From contig CAYRTS010000090.1 in NCBI GenBank assembly GCA_964427285.1, positions 1-11,207 of the forward strand: DNA of 11,207 nucleotides, written 5' to 3'. Made by a program: the position numbers and the translations under genes. Positions 1-6,234 of this stretch are shown here, in pieces; position 1 is the first letter of the stretch; the number at the start of each line of letters is the position of its first letter. Below the pieces are notes generated by a model. That model made no database searches. It was not told where the DNA came from and saw only the letters and a program-made list of their open reading frames with translations. The stretch is from SPCO01 sp964427285 (GTDB lineage: Bacteria > Chloroflexota > Limnocylindria > Limnocylindrales > CSP1-4).

Positions 1-105
1 CCCGCGCCGTTCCGCCCCGCGCCGTTCCGCCCCGCGCCGTTCCGCCCCGCGCCGTTCCGCCCCGCGCCGTCGCGCCCCGCGCCGTCGCGCCCCGCGCCGT
101 CGCGC
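1..105. repeat. 15-bp tandem repeat, at least 7 copies
   Basis: Four copies of CCCGCGCCGTTCCGC (1-60) are followed by three of CCCGCGCCGTCGCGC (61-105), and the array is cut by the window edge. The unit is a multiple of three, so on the minus strand it reads in frame as GRNGA/GRDGA at the end of the Usp gene. The two subtypes form contiguous blocks, as expected from stepwise local duplication. Confidence 0.95.
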
Positions 106-479
106 CCCCCGGCGGCGCGTGCTGACCGGACCGGCGCCGCCTTGCCGCCCCACCCGAAGATGATCAGATCCGCCTCCTGTTCGACGGCGGCCTCGATGAT
201 CCCCTCGGCGGCGTGACGGCCGATCCGTACGACGGGTCGGATCACGGTGCCGTCCGGCGCATAGTCGAGGACGCGCTGGATCAGGCGCCGGGCATGCCGT
301 GCGCGGGTGGCCCCCTCGGACAACGGCATCCCCTCCGGAACCTCGACGATGCCCAGGGCGGCCAGTTCGCCGGCCCGCTCATCGAGCATCGAGGCGCCAA
401 GACGGATCAGCTCCTCGGCGGTCCCCGGGTTGGCGACCGGGATCAGGATTCGGGCCGGCAGCGGCCGATGCGGGGTCAT
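1..479 (-). CDS. Universal stress protein (UspA-like) with C-terminal pentapeptide repeats, partial
   Basis: Reading from ATG at 479 the frame stays open to the window edge (159 codons), so the C-terminus is missing. Residues 10-110 look like a Usp domain: an ILIPVANP first strand, a helix with TAEELIRLGASML, an LAALGIVEVPEGMPLSEG segment, and near the end GRHAAEGIIEAAVEQEADLIIF followed by GWGGK, the usual last strand and phosphate-loop area of the family. Such domains bind ATP or act as small stress or regulatory modules, alone or appended to transporters. The start ATG overlaps the stop of the glycosyltransferase gene by four bases (ATGA, 476-479), so the two are translationally coupled. 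After residue ~124 the chain becomes (GRDGA)x3 then (GRNGA)x4, encoded by a 15-bp tandem repeat. Whether the repeat is truly part of the protein or the frame merely runs into an intergenic minisatellite needs the sequence to the left. Family call is fairly sure; exact role is unknown. Confidence 0.75.
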   Translation of the reverse strand, partial: MTPHRPLPARILIPVANPGTAEELIRLGASMLDERAGELAALGIVEVPEGMPLSEGATRARHARRLIQRVLDYAPDGTVIRPVVRIGRHAAEGIIEAAVEQEADLIIFGWGGKAAPVRSARAAGGRDGAGRDGAGRDGAGRNGAGRNGAGRNGAGRNGA

Positions 480-1849
480 CCCGGGGCCTCGTTCCAGCGG
501 CGGACGAGATATGGCTTGAGCAGCTCGAACTCGCGTGCCTGGCGCTCCACGCGCTCCTCGGCCTGGTCCGTCGTCACCGAGCGGTTCTCGATGATGAAAC
601 TCGCCACGCGGCCAAAGTAGATCGGGACGAGGGCCGCGACCAGGGTCTCCAGCGCGGGCCTGGCGTCGCGTGCCGCAATGACCATGTCGTAGATCACCCG
701 TGCCCAGATGTCGTCCGGGAGGTGGAAGGCGGCCACTGCGTCGGCCATTTCGAGCGTGGTTGCCGCCGTCGAGGCCGCGTCACCACCCACCCCAAGGCGG
801 CTCCTGGCAGCATCGCCCAGTCGACCGGCCTCAGCGGCCAATTCCAGGATCGTGTCTGCCGTTGCCGGGGCGAGGATGGCGCGCCACGTGTCCGCGAGGG
901 TCAGCGAGCCGGCATGGAACTCGGACAGCAGCCGCAACGTGTTCACTTCGAGCGGCGACGGGTCCATGATCCGCTCGAAGCCGTAGGCCGGGACGTCGTG
1001 ACTGCCACGGATCGGCAGCCACTGCTCCGGATACTTGTTGGCGAGTCGCAGGATGGTCCCGACGACCTGGCGAAACATCGGCCCGAGGTCTGATCCGGGG
1101 TCCTTGGGATCGTGGATCTTGGCGCCCAGCCGCGTCTGGCAGACGGCGAACCCGCCGGTCATCGCCGATGTCGTCATCCAGATGTCGATCCCGAACCTGC
1201 TGACGTCCTCGGTCCAGTCATCGAGCGAGAGATAGTGCCGGACGAGGTCGCCCGAGACGCCGAAGTCGCCGCCCATCGGCTGGCGGATCCGATGGCCGTA
1301 CAGCGCCCGGGTCAGGGGGTAGGTGACCGTGTTGGTGATCGTGCCGTCGTACTTGTGGCGGGCGTAGAGCGGCGCAACGAAGTCGTAGCCGCCCTTGAGG
1401 ATGGGCCCGGCGAGGAGTTCGATCCACTCCGGCACGATGGAGCGCAGGTCCGAATCGACGACGACCAGCGCCTGGACCTCCAGCGCCGCCGCGATCTCGA
1501 AGATCGTTCGCAGGGCCGCGCCCTTGCCGCCGACGCCATCGATCTCCGGGTAGGTCAGGCTGACTCGCTGGAGCCTGTTGGTGGGTCGTACCAGGAGGAT
1601 CTGCTCGATGTAGTCGGGCGGCTGGGTTTCGACCACGACCCGACCGGTCCCGTCGGGCGACCCGGCGTCCGAATTGACGAGCACCGGGTGGAGGTCCGGG
1701 AAGTACTGGACCAAGCCTGCCTGGGCCGCGCGGACCACATAGCCGATCGTGGCGGCGTTCTTGAAGCTCGGGATGCCGACCATGATGTCGGCCCGGCCAA
1801 GGCGCGTGATCTGTTCGCGGATCGCGGGCGTCAGCGCGGTTTGGGGCAC
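476..1849 (-). CDS. GT-A glycosyltransferase, mannosylglycerate/glucosyl-3-phosphoglycerate synthase-like
   Basis: Predicted cytosolic nucleotide-sugar glycosyltransferase of 457 residues. Visible GT-A features are an N-terminal GIPSF strand (25-29), the NSDAGSPDGT loop (59-68), GKGAAL (108-113), the metal-binding DSD (132-134) followed by LRSIVPEWI, QPMGGDFG (190-197), and GID (220-222) in the acceptor/catalytic region. This order (GKG, DxD, QP-GG, W/F-GID) matches GT78 mannosylglycerate synthases and the related GpgS enzymes, which make the compatible solutes mannosylglycerate and glucosylglycerate. The C-terminal ~180 residues are mostly helical. Sugar donor and acceptor cannot be read from sequence. 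I start at GTG 1849 because TACGGT lies exactly six bases upstream; an in-frame GTG at 1870 would add seven residues but has no clear Shine-Dalgarno. The gene overlaps the Usp gene downstream by ATGA. The solute role is inferred. Confidence 0.82.
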   Translation of the reverse strand: MPQTALTPAIREQITRLGRADIMVGIPSFKNAATIGYVVRAAQAGLVQYFPDLHPVLVNSDAGSPDGTGRVVVETQPPDYIEQILLVRPTNRLQRVSLTYPEIDGVGGKGAALRTIFEIAAALEVQALVVVDSDLRSIVPEWIELLAGPILKGGYDFVAPLYARHKYDGTITNTVTYPLTRALYGHRIRQPMGGDFGVSGDLVRHYLSLDDWTEDVSRFGIDIWMTTSAMTGGFAVCQTRLGAKIHDPKDPGSDLGPMFRQVVGTILRLANKYPEQWLPIRGSHDVPAYGFERIMDPSPLEVNTLRLLSEFHAGSLTLADTWRAILAPATADTILELAAEAGRLGDAARSRLGVGGDAASTAATTLEMADAVAAFHLPDDIWARVIYDMVIAARDARPALETLVAALVPIYFGRVASFIIENRSVTTDQAEERVERQAREFELLKPYLVRRWNEAPG

Positions 1850-1884
1850 GGACTCACCGTACCACCGCACCTCAGGCGTGTCTG
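1850..1884 (-). promoter_or_regulatory. Putative leaderless promoter of the glycosyltransferase gene
   Basis: On the minus strand CAGACA (1884-1879; four of six bases match TTGACA) is followed after 17 bases by TACGGT (1861-1856), then six bases (GAGTCC) and the GTG start at 1849. Transcription from this box would begin at or next to the start codon, giving a leaderless mRNA. This is inferred from spacing only. Confidence 0.45.
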
Positions 1885-1900
1885 GGGGGTGTCCGCACCG

Positions 1901-2100
1901 TCACGCGGCAGGCGGGGCCATTTGCCGGGCGGCACGCGGCAGGCGGGGCCATTGCCGGGCGGCCATTTGCCGGGCGGCACGCGGCGGGCCATTGCCCGGC
2001 GGCCATTGTCGGGCGGCCATTGTCGGGCGGCCATTGTCCGGCGGCCATTGTCAGACGCCCATGGACTGCCGTGCGCCATTGTCCGGCGGCCATTGACTGC
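1901..2100. repeat. GC-rich 14-bp tandem repeats and a longer degenerate unit
   Basis: The core unit GGCGGCCATTGTCG occurs head to tail around 2000-2055 with single-base variants, and again around 2082-2094. Before it (1901-1990) a longer unit combining CACGCGGCAGGCGGGGCCATT with TGCCGGGCGG repeats about three times. None of the long open frames across it resembles a known protein. The array lies upstream of the glycosyltransferase promoter and 190 bp past the stop of the ligase-like gene, both on the minus strand. Confidence 0.85.
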
Positions 2101-2290
2101 CGTGCGCCCATCAGGCGCGCTTTCCGCACATCCGAGCGTGGCCGACCCGCTGAATCGACCGGACCTGCATGAAACGTGGATCGATCGCGCTCAGATGTTT
2201 GGAAGATGCGCTTGTGGGACGCGGGCTGGTGTCCGGAGCCGGCGCCCATGGAGCCGGCGCGGCGGCGCGAGGGGCCCCAGCCGCGTCCGC
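2101..2290. other. Remainder of the intergenic region, no gene seen
   Basis: Together with the adjoining array this makes a gene-free stretch of about 440 bp. The part around 2140-2220 is less GC-rich than its surroundings and holds no convincing ORF, RNA gene or T-run terminator. GGAGCCGGCGC occurs twice 15 bases apart (2235 and 2250). Confidence 0.5.
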
Positions 2291-3154
2291 TCAGCGGCGA
2301 GGCATCGGTGCCGTGACCCAATCGGGGCTCATGACGCCCGGCCGGTAGCGGGCATTGGCTGCCTTGAAGCTGAGCCCGGAGAACCCGAGGGCGCGCCACG
2401 ATCCGATCCAGTTGTCGACGGGTGGCCGGACGAACATGCCGCGGCGAACGAGGTCCGATTCCCGTAGCACGGATTCGAGGATCCGGCGACGCTCCAGGAA
2501 CGGGACCTCCAGCATCGATTCACCATCGAGCCAGAGCAGGTCGATCGCGACGAACGTGACCGCGTCGTCCGGGCCGAACGTGCGCGCCTCCCGGTCCGCG
2601 GCCGTCCGCTGCTGGGCTTCTTCGGCCCGATTGCGGCGGACACCAAGGAGGGCACGGCCAGCGAGCTGGCCGGCCGATGGCAGCTCGTCCATCCCGACAT
2701 ACACGCCGCTCCCGTCGCGCGCCGCGAGCTTGGTCAGGAAGCCGTCGATGACGAAGTGCTCCGCCTGGGCTGCATCGACGAGCGCGGCCACGACGTCTGC
2801 ATGGCCGTCGATCAGGTCGCCGTCCTCGTCCGCGAGGGTCGCGCTGCGGGTGTCGTCCGCGAGGGTCGCGCTGCGGGCCTCGTCCGCGAGGGTCGCGCCA
2901 GCCTTGATAGTCGCGCTGCGGGCCTCGTCCGCGAGGGTCGCGCTGCGGGTGTCGATGGCCGCGCCAGCCTTGACAGTCGCGCCCACCTTGATGGTCGCCA
3001 GCGCGCGGACCCCCGTCCAGAGCGGCTCGATGACCGGATCAGTGACGCGCGCCGGGTTTCCGTCGCCGAAGATCTGGGGTCGTAGGTCGGCAGGGTTGGA
3101 TCGAGCGTCGGATCGTCCAGGGGCATGGCGGGGTTGGCCGGTCGCCGTTGTCAT
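2291..3154 (-). CDS. Catalytically degenerate ATP-dependent DNA ligase-like protein with internal repeat insert
   Basis: This 287-residue protein resembles the adenylation domain of LigD-type ATP-dependent DNA ligases but lacks its chemistry. Residues 43-52, EPLWTGVRAL, align with motif I EPKxDGxRAL: the AMP-accepting lysine is Leu45 and the aspartate is Thr47. DGF (137-139) replaces motif III DGE; VTFVAIDLLWLDGE (199-212) and the following PFLERRRILESVL match motif IIIa well; GFSGLSFK (257-264) replaces GFEGVVxK, losing the glutamate; YRPG (270-273) is kept; DWVTAP (278-283) lacks both lysines of motif V. No OB-fold domain follows. Residues 53-111, between motif I and the DGDL segment, are a tandem-repeat insert. 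A strong AGGAGGT lies eight bases before the ATG. The intact frame, good start and conserved scaffold argue for a retained pseudoenzyme, perhaps binding DNA or nucleotide, rather than a dead gene; function unknown. It is divergent from the MFS gene. Confidence 0.72.
   Translation of the reverse strand: MTTATGQPRHAPGRSDARSNPADLRPQIFGDGNPARVTDPVIEPLWTGVRALATIKVGATVKAGAAIDTRSATLADEARSATIKAGATLADEARSATLADDTRSATLADEDGDLIDGHADVVAALVDAAQAEHFVIDGFLTKLAARDGSGVYVGMDELPSAGQLAGRALLGVRRNRAEEAQQRTAADREARTFGPDDAVTFVAIDLLWLDGESMLEVPFLERRRILESVLRESDLVRRGMFVRPPVDNWIGSWRALGFSGLSFKAANARYRPGVMSPDWVTAPMPRR
2822..2998 (-). repeat. In-frame 27-bp minisatellite within the ligase-like gene
   Basis: On the plus strand the 27-bp unit beginning TCGTCCGCGAGGGTCGCGCT recurs several times, interrupted by an 18-bp type containing GCCTTGATAGTCGC. 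In protein it reads as (A/T)RSATLADE-type nonapeptides mixed with AT(I/V)K(A/V)G hexapeptides (residues 53-111). All units are multiples of three, so the frame is preserved. Confidence 0.9.
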
Positions 3155-3162
3155 CGTGTACG

Positions 3163-3169
3163 ACCTCCT
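3163..3169 (-). promoter_or_regulatory. Strong ribosome binding site of the ligase-like gene
   Basis: AGGAGGT on the minus strand ends eight bases before the ATG at 3154. It fixes the start and contrasts with several neighbouring genes that have no Shine-Dalgarno. Confidence 0.8.
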
Positions 3170-3209
3170 GTCGGTGCGCGGGGCGTGTCCCGTGATGGCC
3201 CCGCGCGTC

Positions 3210-3221
3210 TATCATCGCGCC
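3210..3221 (+). promoter_or_regulatory. Putative leaderless -10 box of the MFS gene
   Basis: TATCAT (3210-3215) is followed by CGCGCC and GTG at 3222. The box-to-start distance of six bases equals that seen before the glycosyltransferase, galE and MOSC genes. No good -35 is visible. Confidence 0.45.
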
Positions 3222-4628
3222 GTGTCAACTTCTGTGCCCGCCGGCGTCACCACACCGCCCCGGCGCGGTCTGGGAGGCATGACGCCGAGCGGCCGCGCGA
3301 TCGTGCCCGCAGGGTGGGCGCTGTACGACTTCGCGAATACGATCTTCTCGTTCGCCGTTGTCTCCGGCGCGATCGGGCTCTACCTGGTCAACGATCGGCA
3401 ATTCGGAGAGCGCGACGGCAATCTCATGTTGTCGCTCGCGGTGGTCATCAGCGTCGGCCTCAATGCGATCGTGTCGCCGATCCTGGGCGCCATCTCCGAC
3501 CTGGTCGGTCGACGTCTTCCGTTCCTGCTGTTCTTCACGGCGCTGTGCATCGGGACCACGTTCTTCATCGCCGATGTCCCGCCGATCGTCGGGCTGCTGC
3601 TGTTCATCGTGGCGAACTTCGCCTATCAGGCGGCACTCATCTACTACGACGCGACGCTCAAGACTGTCAGCCTGCCGGCGTCGCGCGGGACGCTGTCGGG
3701 CCTTGGCACCGCGATCGGCTACTGCGGAACGGTGACCGTCGGACTGCTCATCTTCCTGCTCGAGATTCCGGTGGAGGACCGGTTCCGGCTGGCCGCGCTC
3801 CTGTTCCTGATCTTTGCGATTCCGATTTTCGCGATCGTACGCGAGCCGGCCGGCGCGTCCCGTGGGCGGCTCACGGCGGCCGAGGTTATCGCCTCGTTCG
3901 GCCAGCTGCGCCTCTCGATCGCCCATGCACGGGAGGTCCCGGGCCTGGGGCGGTTCCTGGTCGGTCGCTTCTTCTACTCGGATGCGGTCAATACCGTGAT
4001 CGTGGTCATGAGCGTGGTCATCGTGAAGGTGCTCGGCGTCTCCGAGACGCTGGCCAACGTGATCCTGCTGAGCCTGACGCTGGTGGCGATCGGGATGAGT
4101 TTCGTGTGGGGCTGGCTGTGCGATCGGCAAGGCCCAAAGCGAACCCTCGTCGCGGTGCTGGTGTCGTGGGCGGTGGGCCTGCTGATCGGTGGTGTCGCCC
4201 TCGGATTCGGGCCGGACGGATTGGTGCCGTTCCTGATCGCGGGGGCAATCCTGGGCAGCGGCCTCGGTGGCGTCCAGGTCGCCGACCGCGTCCTGATGGT
4301 CCGGCTCTCACCGCCGGATCGCCTCGGTGAGTTCTTCGGACTCTACGGGCTGGTCGGCAAGGGCAGCCAGGTGATCGGCCAGCTGCTGTACGGGCTGATC
4401 ATCTTCGTGCTCCTGGTGCCCCTGGGCGTTGGCGCCTACCAGGTCGCTGTGCTCAGCCTGCTGGTCACGATGTTCATTGGCCTGTGGCTGATCTGGCCGG
4501 TCCGCGACGACTGGGCCGGATCGGGTGAGGCTGGTGAGCTCGGCGAGTTGCTCGCGCAGGCAGGGCTTGGACCGGCGGCGCCACCGGAACGGCTGATGCC
4601 CGGATCGGGGCCGCTGGAGCCTCGCTAG
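3222..4628 (+). CDS. MFS transporter, UMF1/Atg22-like family
   Basis: Inner-membrane protein of 468 residues with about twelve hydrophobic segments. The N-terminal WALYDFANTIFS (32-43) is the hallmark of the UMF1 (Atg22-like effluxer) family. A loop with SDLVGRRLPFLLFF follows TM2, and CDRQGPKRTLVAVLV marks the equivalent loop of the second half (MFS A-like motifs). The substrate of bacterial members is unknown; yeast Atg22 exports amino acids from the vacuole. The cytosolic C-terminus (~30 residues after WPVRDDW) is low-complexity. The open frame reaches far upstream across the ligase-like gene, but homology starts near WALYDFAN. I chose GTG 3222 because of the TATCAT box; ATG 3195 and ATG 3279 (with GGGAGG only one base away, too close) are alternatives. 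It is transcribed away from the ligase-like gene and converges on galE. Confidence 0.88.
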   Translation: MSTSVPAGVTTPPRRGLGGMTPSGRAIVPAGWALYDFANTIFSFAVVSGAIGLYLVNDRQFGERDGNLMLSLAVVISVGLNAIVSPILGAISDLVGRRLPFLLFFTALCIGTTFFIADVPPIVGLLLFIVANFAYQAALIYYDATLKTVSLPASRGTLSGLGTAIGYCGTVTVGLLIFLLEIPVEDRFRLAALLFLIFAIPIFAIVREPAGASRGRLTAAEVIASFGQLRLSIAHAREVPGLGRFLVGRFFYSDAVNTVIVVMSVVIVKVLGVSETLANVILLSLTLVAIGMSFVWGWLCDRQGPKRTLVAVLVSWAVGLLIGGVALGFGPDGLVPFLIAGAILGSGLGGVQVADRVLMVRLSPPDRLGEFFGLYGLVGKGSQVIGQLLYGLIIFVLLVPLGVGAYQVAVLSLLVTMFIGLWLIWPVRDDWAGSGEAGELGELLAQAGLGPAAPPERLMPGSGPLEPR

Positions 4629-4633
4629 AGACT

Positions 4634-4746
4634 CGTGGCCTGAGTGGCTCATGGCCTGAGGGGCTCGAGGGGCTCGAGGTACTCGCCGCCCGAGGTACTC
4701 GCCGCCCGAGGCGGGCGCGCCAGGTCAAGGTACTCGCCGCCCGAGA
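4634..4746. repeat. 16-bp tandem repeats just after the MFS stop
   Basis: TGGCCTGAG and GGGCTCGAG each occur twice, then CGAGGTACTCGCCGCC occurs in perfect tandem (4675-4690 and 4691-4706), with a third copy starting AAGGTACTCGCCGCCCGAG at 4728. The array begins within ten bases of the MFS stop codon. No T-run follows, so an ordinary intrinsic terminator is not evident. Confidence 0.88.
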
Positions 4747-5074
4747 TACGACGATCGCCTAGTACGACGTCGTAGCAATCGCGCCGGCCGGGCCGCCGAC
4801 GCGCTCATCGCAGAAGTCCGGCGCAAGTCGGAGCCGATTCCAGCGGGGCTGGTCTACGGGTCACGCTGCCTCCCGAATCGGTCGGATATCCCAGGGTGGC
4901 TGGTCAATCCAACCTGAATCCGGCCGTTCTTGTCCGAAGCTCCAGCCCAGCTGGTGATATCGGCGGGGGCGTGTCGGTTACACCAGCCCGGTTGGAATGC
5001 GGTCGGACACCAGCCGCAATGTGGCCCGAGGCTCAGATCCCGGCGTGCAGGCTGGACATTGCGGCGACCGCCGG
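4747..5074. other. Convergent intergenic region, no gene supported
   Basis: The MFS and galE genes converge here. ORFs present are short or are the antisense of galE; none carries a recognisable domain. A frame at roughly 4744-4917 reads plausibly (ADALIAEVRRKSEPIP...) but has no start codon, so it could at most be a gene relic. No tRNA or clear terminator was found. Confidence 0.45.
4763..4774. repeat. Perfect 12-bp palindrome
   Basis: TACGACGTCGTA is a perfect palindrome in the convergent intergenic region. A half-site-like TACGAC also occurs at 4747. It could be a protein-binding site or chance; no promoter stands beside it. Confidence 0.4.
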
Positions 5075-5158
5075 CCCACGGCCGGGGCGGTCGGCCCACG
5101 GCGTGCCACGGCCAGGGTCCGGGCCACGGCCACGGCCAGGGCCACGGCCAGGGCCGCC
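5075..5158. repeat. 12-bp tandem repeats abutting the galE 3' end
   Basis: CCACGGCCAGGG occurs at 5106, 5130 and 5142, with partial CCACGG units between and before (GGCCCACGG near 5074 and 5093). The array stops five bases before the galE stop codon, which is on the opposite strand. Confidence 0.85.
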
Positions 5159-5162
5159 GGCG

Positions 5163-6158
5163 CTACCCCGAATTGCCACCTGGGTGCGCCTGTCGCCATG
5201 CCCAGGCCGAGCCGACCATCTCGTCGAGGCCCGGCCGAGCCGGCCGCCAGCCGAGGACCTCAGCGGCACGCGCGGAACTCGCGACCAGGACCGGAGGATC
5301 GCCCGCCCGCCGCGGTCCCGTCTCGCACGGGATCGGCCGACCGACGACGGACTCCGCCGCAGAAAGGACCTCCCGAACCGAAAACCCGCCGCCGTTGCCC
5401 AGGTTGCAGACCAACGGTTCATCCGTCCGCGGGTCACCGTCCACGGTGGCGGCCAGCGCGAGCAGGTGCGCCTCGGCCAGGTCTGCCACATGGATGTAGT
5501 CCCGGATGCACGTCCCATCGGGCGTCGGATAGTCGTCGCCAAAGAGGGTCACCGCAGGGCCGCCCTCCGCGGCGCGCAGGACGTTCGGGATCAGGTGGGT
5601 CTCAGGCTGGTGGTCCTCGCCGAGCTCCTCGGTCGCTCCGGCCACGTTGAAGTAGCGCAACGACACGCTCCGCAAGCCATAGGCACGGCCGTACCAGGCG
5701 AGGGCACTCTCGAACGCCCGCTTCGTCTCGCCGTACGGGTTGATCGGCCGAAGCGGGGCGTCTTCGGGGATCGGCGTCGACTCCGGGTCACCATAGACCG
5801 CCGCCGTGGACGAGAACACGATCCGCCCAACACCGGCGGCCCGGGCAGCATCCAGCAACGCCACGCCGCCGGCCACGTTCTCCCTGAAATACTTCGCGGG
5901 TTCCCGGATGGACTCGCCGACCAGCGATCGGGCGGCGCAGTGCAGGATCGCCTCGATGCGTTCGGTCTGGAGGAGACGCTCCAGCGCGACCCCGATGGCG
6001 TACGTGCCGGTGTGCAATGTGGCGCCCGCCGGCACGGCAGCGCGATGGCCGGTCGTAAGGTCATCGAGAACGACCACATCGTGACCAGCATCGAGGAATG
6101 CCTGCGCCGAGACCGAGCCGACGTAGCCAGCGCCACCGGTGATCAGGACACGGGTCAT
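5163..6158 (-). CDS. galE: UDP-glucose 4-epimerase
   Basis: Extended short-chain dehydrogenase of 331 residues that interconverts UDP-glucose and UDP-galactose, supplying galactose for glycans and the Leloir pathway. The NAD-binding Rossmann motif is GGAGYVG (8-14), with a conserved LDDLTTGHRAAV segment (31-42). The catalytic residues lie in SSTAAVYG (116-123) and YGETK (Tyr142, Lys146). RYFNVAGA and GTCIRDYIHVADLAEAHLLAL are typical GalE substrate-domain motifs, and the length fits the family. The frame is open to 6290, but those extra residues overlap the CCA gene and look non-coding; the ATG at 6158 directly precedes the canonical MTRVLITGGAGY and has TATCGT six bases upstream. It lies 76 bp after the CCA gene on the same strand and has its own promoter-like signal. 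UDP-glucuronate epimerase activity is less likely but not excluded. Confidence 0.93.
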   Translation of the reverse strand: MTRVLITGGAGYVGSVSAQAFLDAGHDVVVLDDLTTGHRAAVPAGATLHTGTYAIGVALERLLQTERIEAILHCAARSLVGESIREPAKYFRENVAGGVALLDAARAAGVGRIVFSSTAAVYGDPESTPIPEDAPLRPINPYGETKRAFESALAWYGRAYGLRSVSLRYFNVAGATEELGEDHQPETHLIPNVLRAAEGGPAVTLFGDDYPTPDGTCIRDYIHVADLAEAHLLALAATVDGDPRTDEPLVCNLGNGGGFSVREVLSAAESVVGRPIPCETGPRRAGDPPVLVASSARAAEVLGWRPARPGLDEMVGSAWAWRQAHPGGNSG

Positions 6159-6195
6159 GCGGGAACGATACCCGCTAGCGTCGCCGATCCGGCAA
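6159..6195 (-). promoter_or_regulatory. Putative leaderless promoter of galE
   Basis: On the minus strand TTGCCG (6195-6190) is followed after 19 bases by TATCGT (6170-6165), then TCCCGC and the ATG at 6158. The -10 box lies inside an imperfect inverted repeat, GCGGG-N7-CCCGC (6159-6175), which could be an operator. Confidence 0.45.
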
Positions 6196-6234
6196 CCTGA
6201 CCGGCAGCGCGGCGTGCGCCAGGACCAGGCCCCT

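Noticed and set aside
1112..2467. Plus-strand open frame of about 450 codons
   Set aside because: It lies antisense to the glycosyltransferase gene and then crosses the repeat array; the protein is Arg/Gly/Pro-rich with no domain.
2355..3194. Long plus-strand open frame continuing into the MFS gene
   Set aside because: It is antisense to the ligase-like gene; transporter homology begins near 3315 and high GC content keeps the frame open by chance.
4744..4917. Protein-like frame in the convergent intergenic region
   Set aside because: There is no start codon and no recognised motif, and it overlaps repeats at its beginning.
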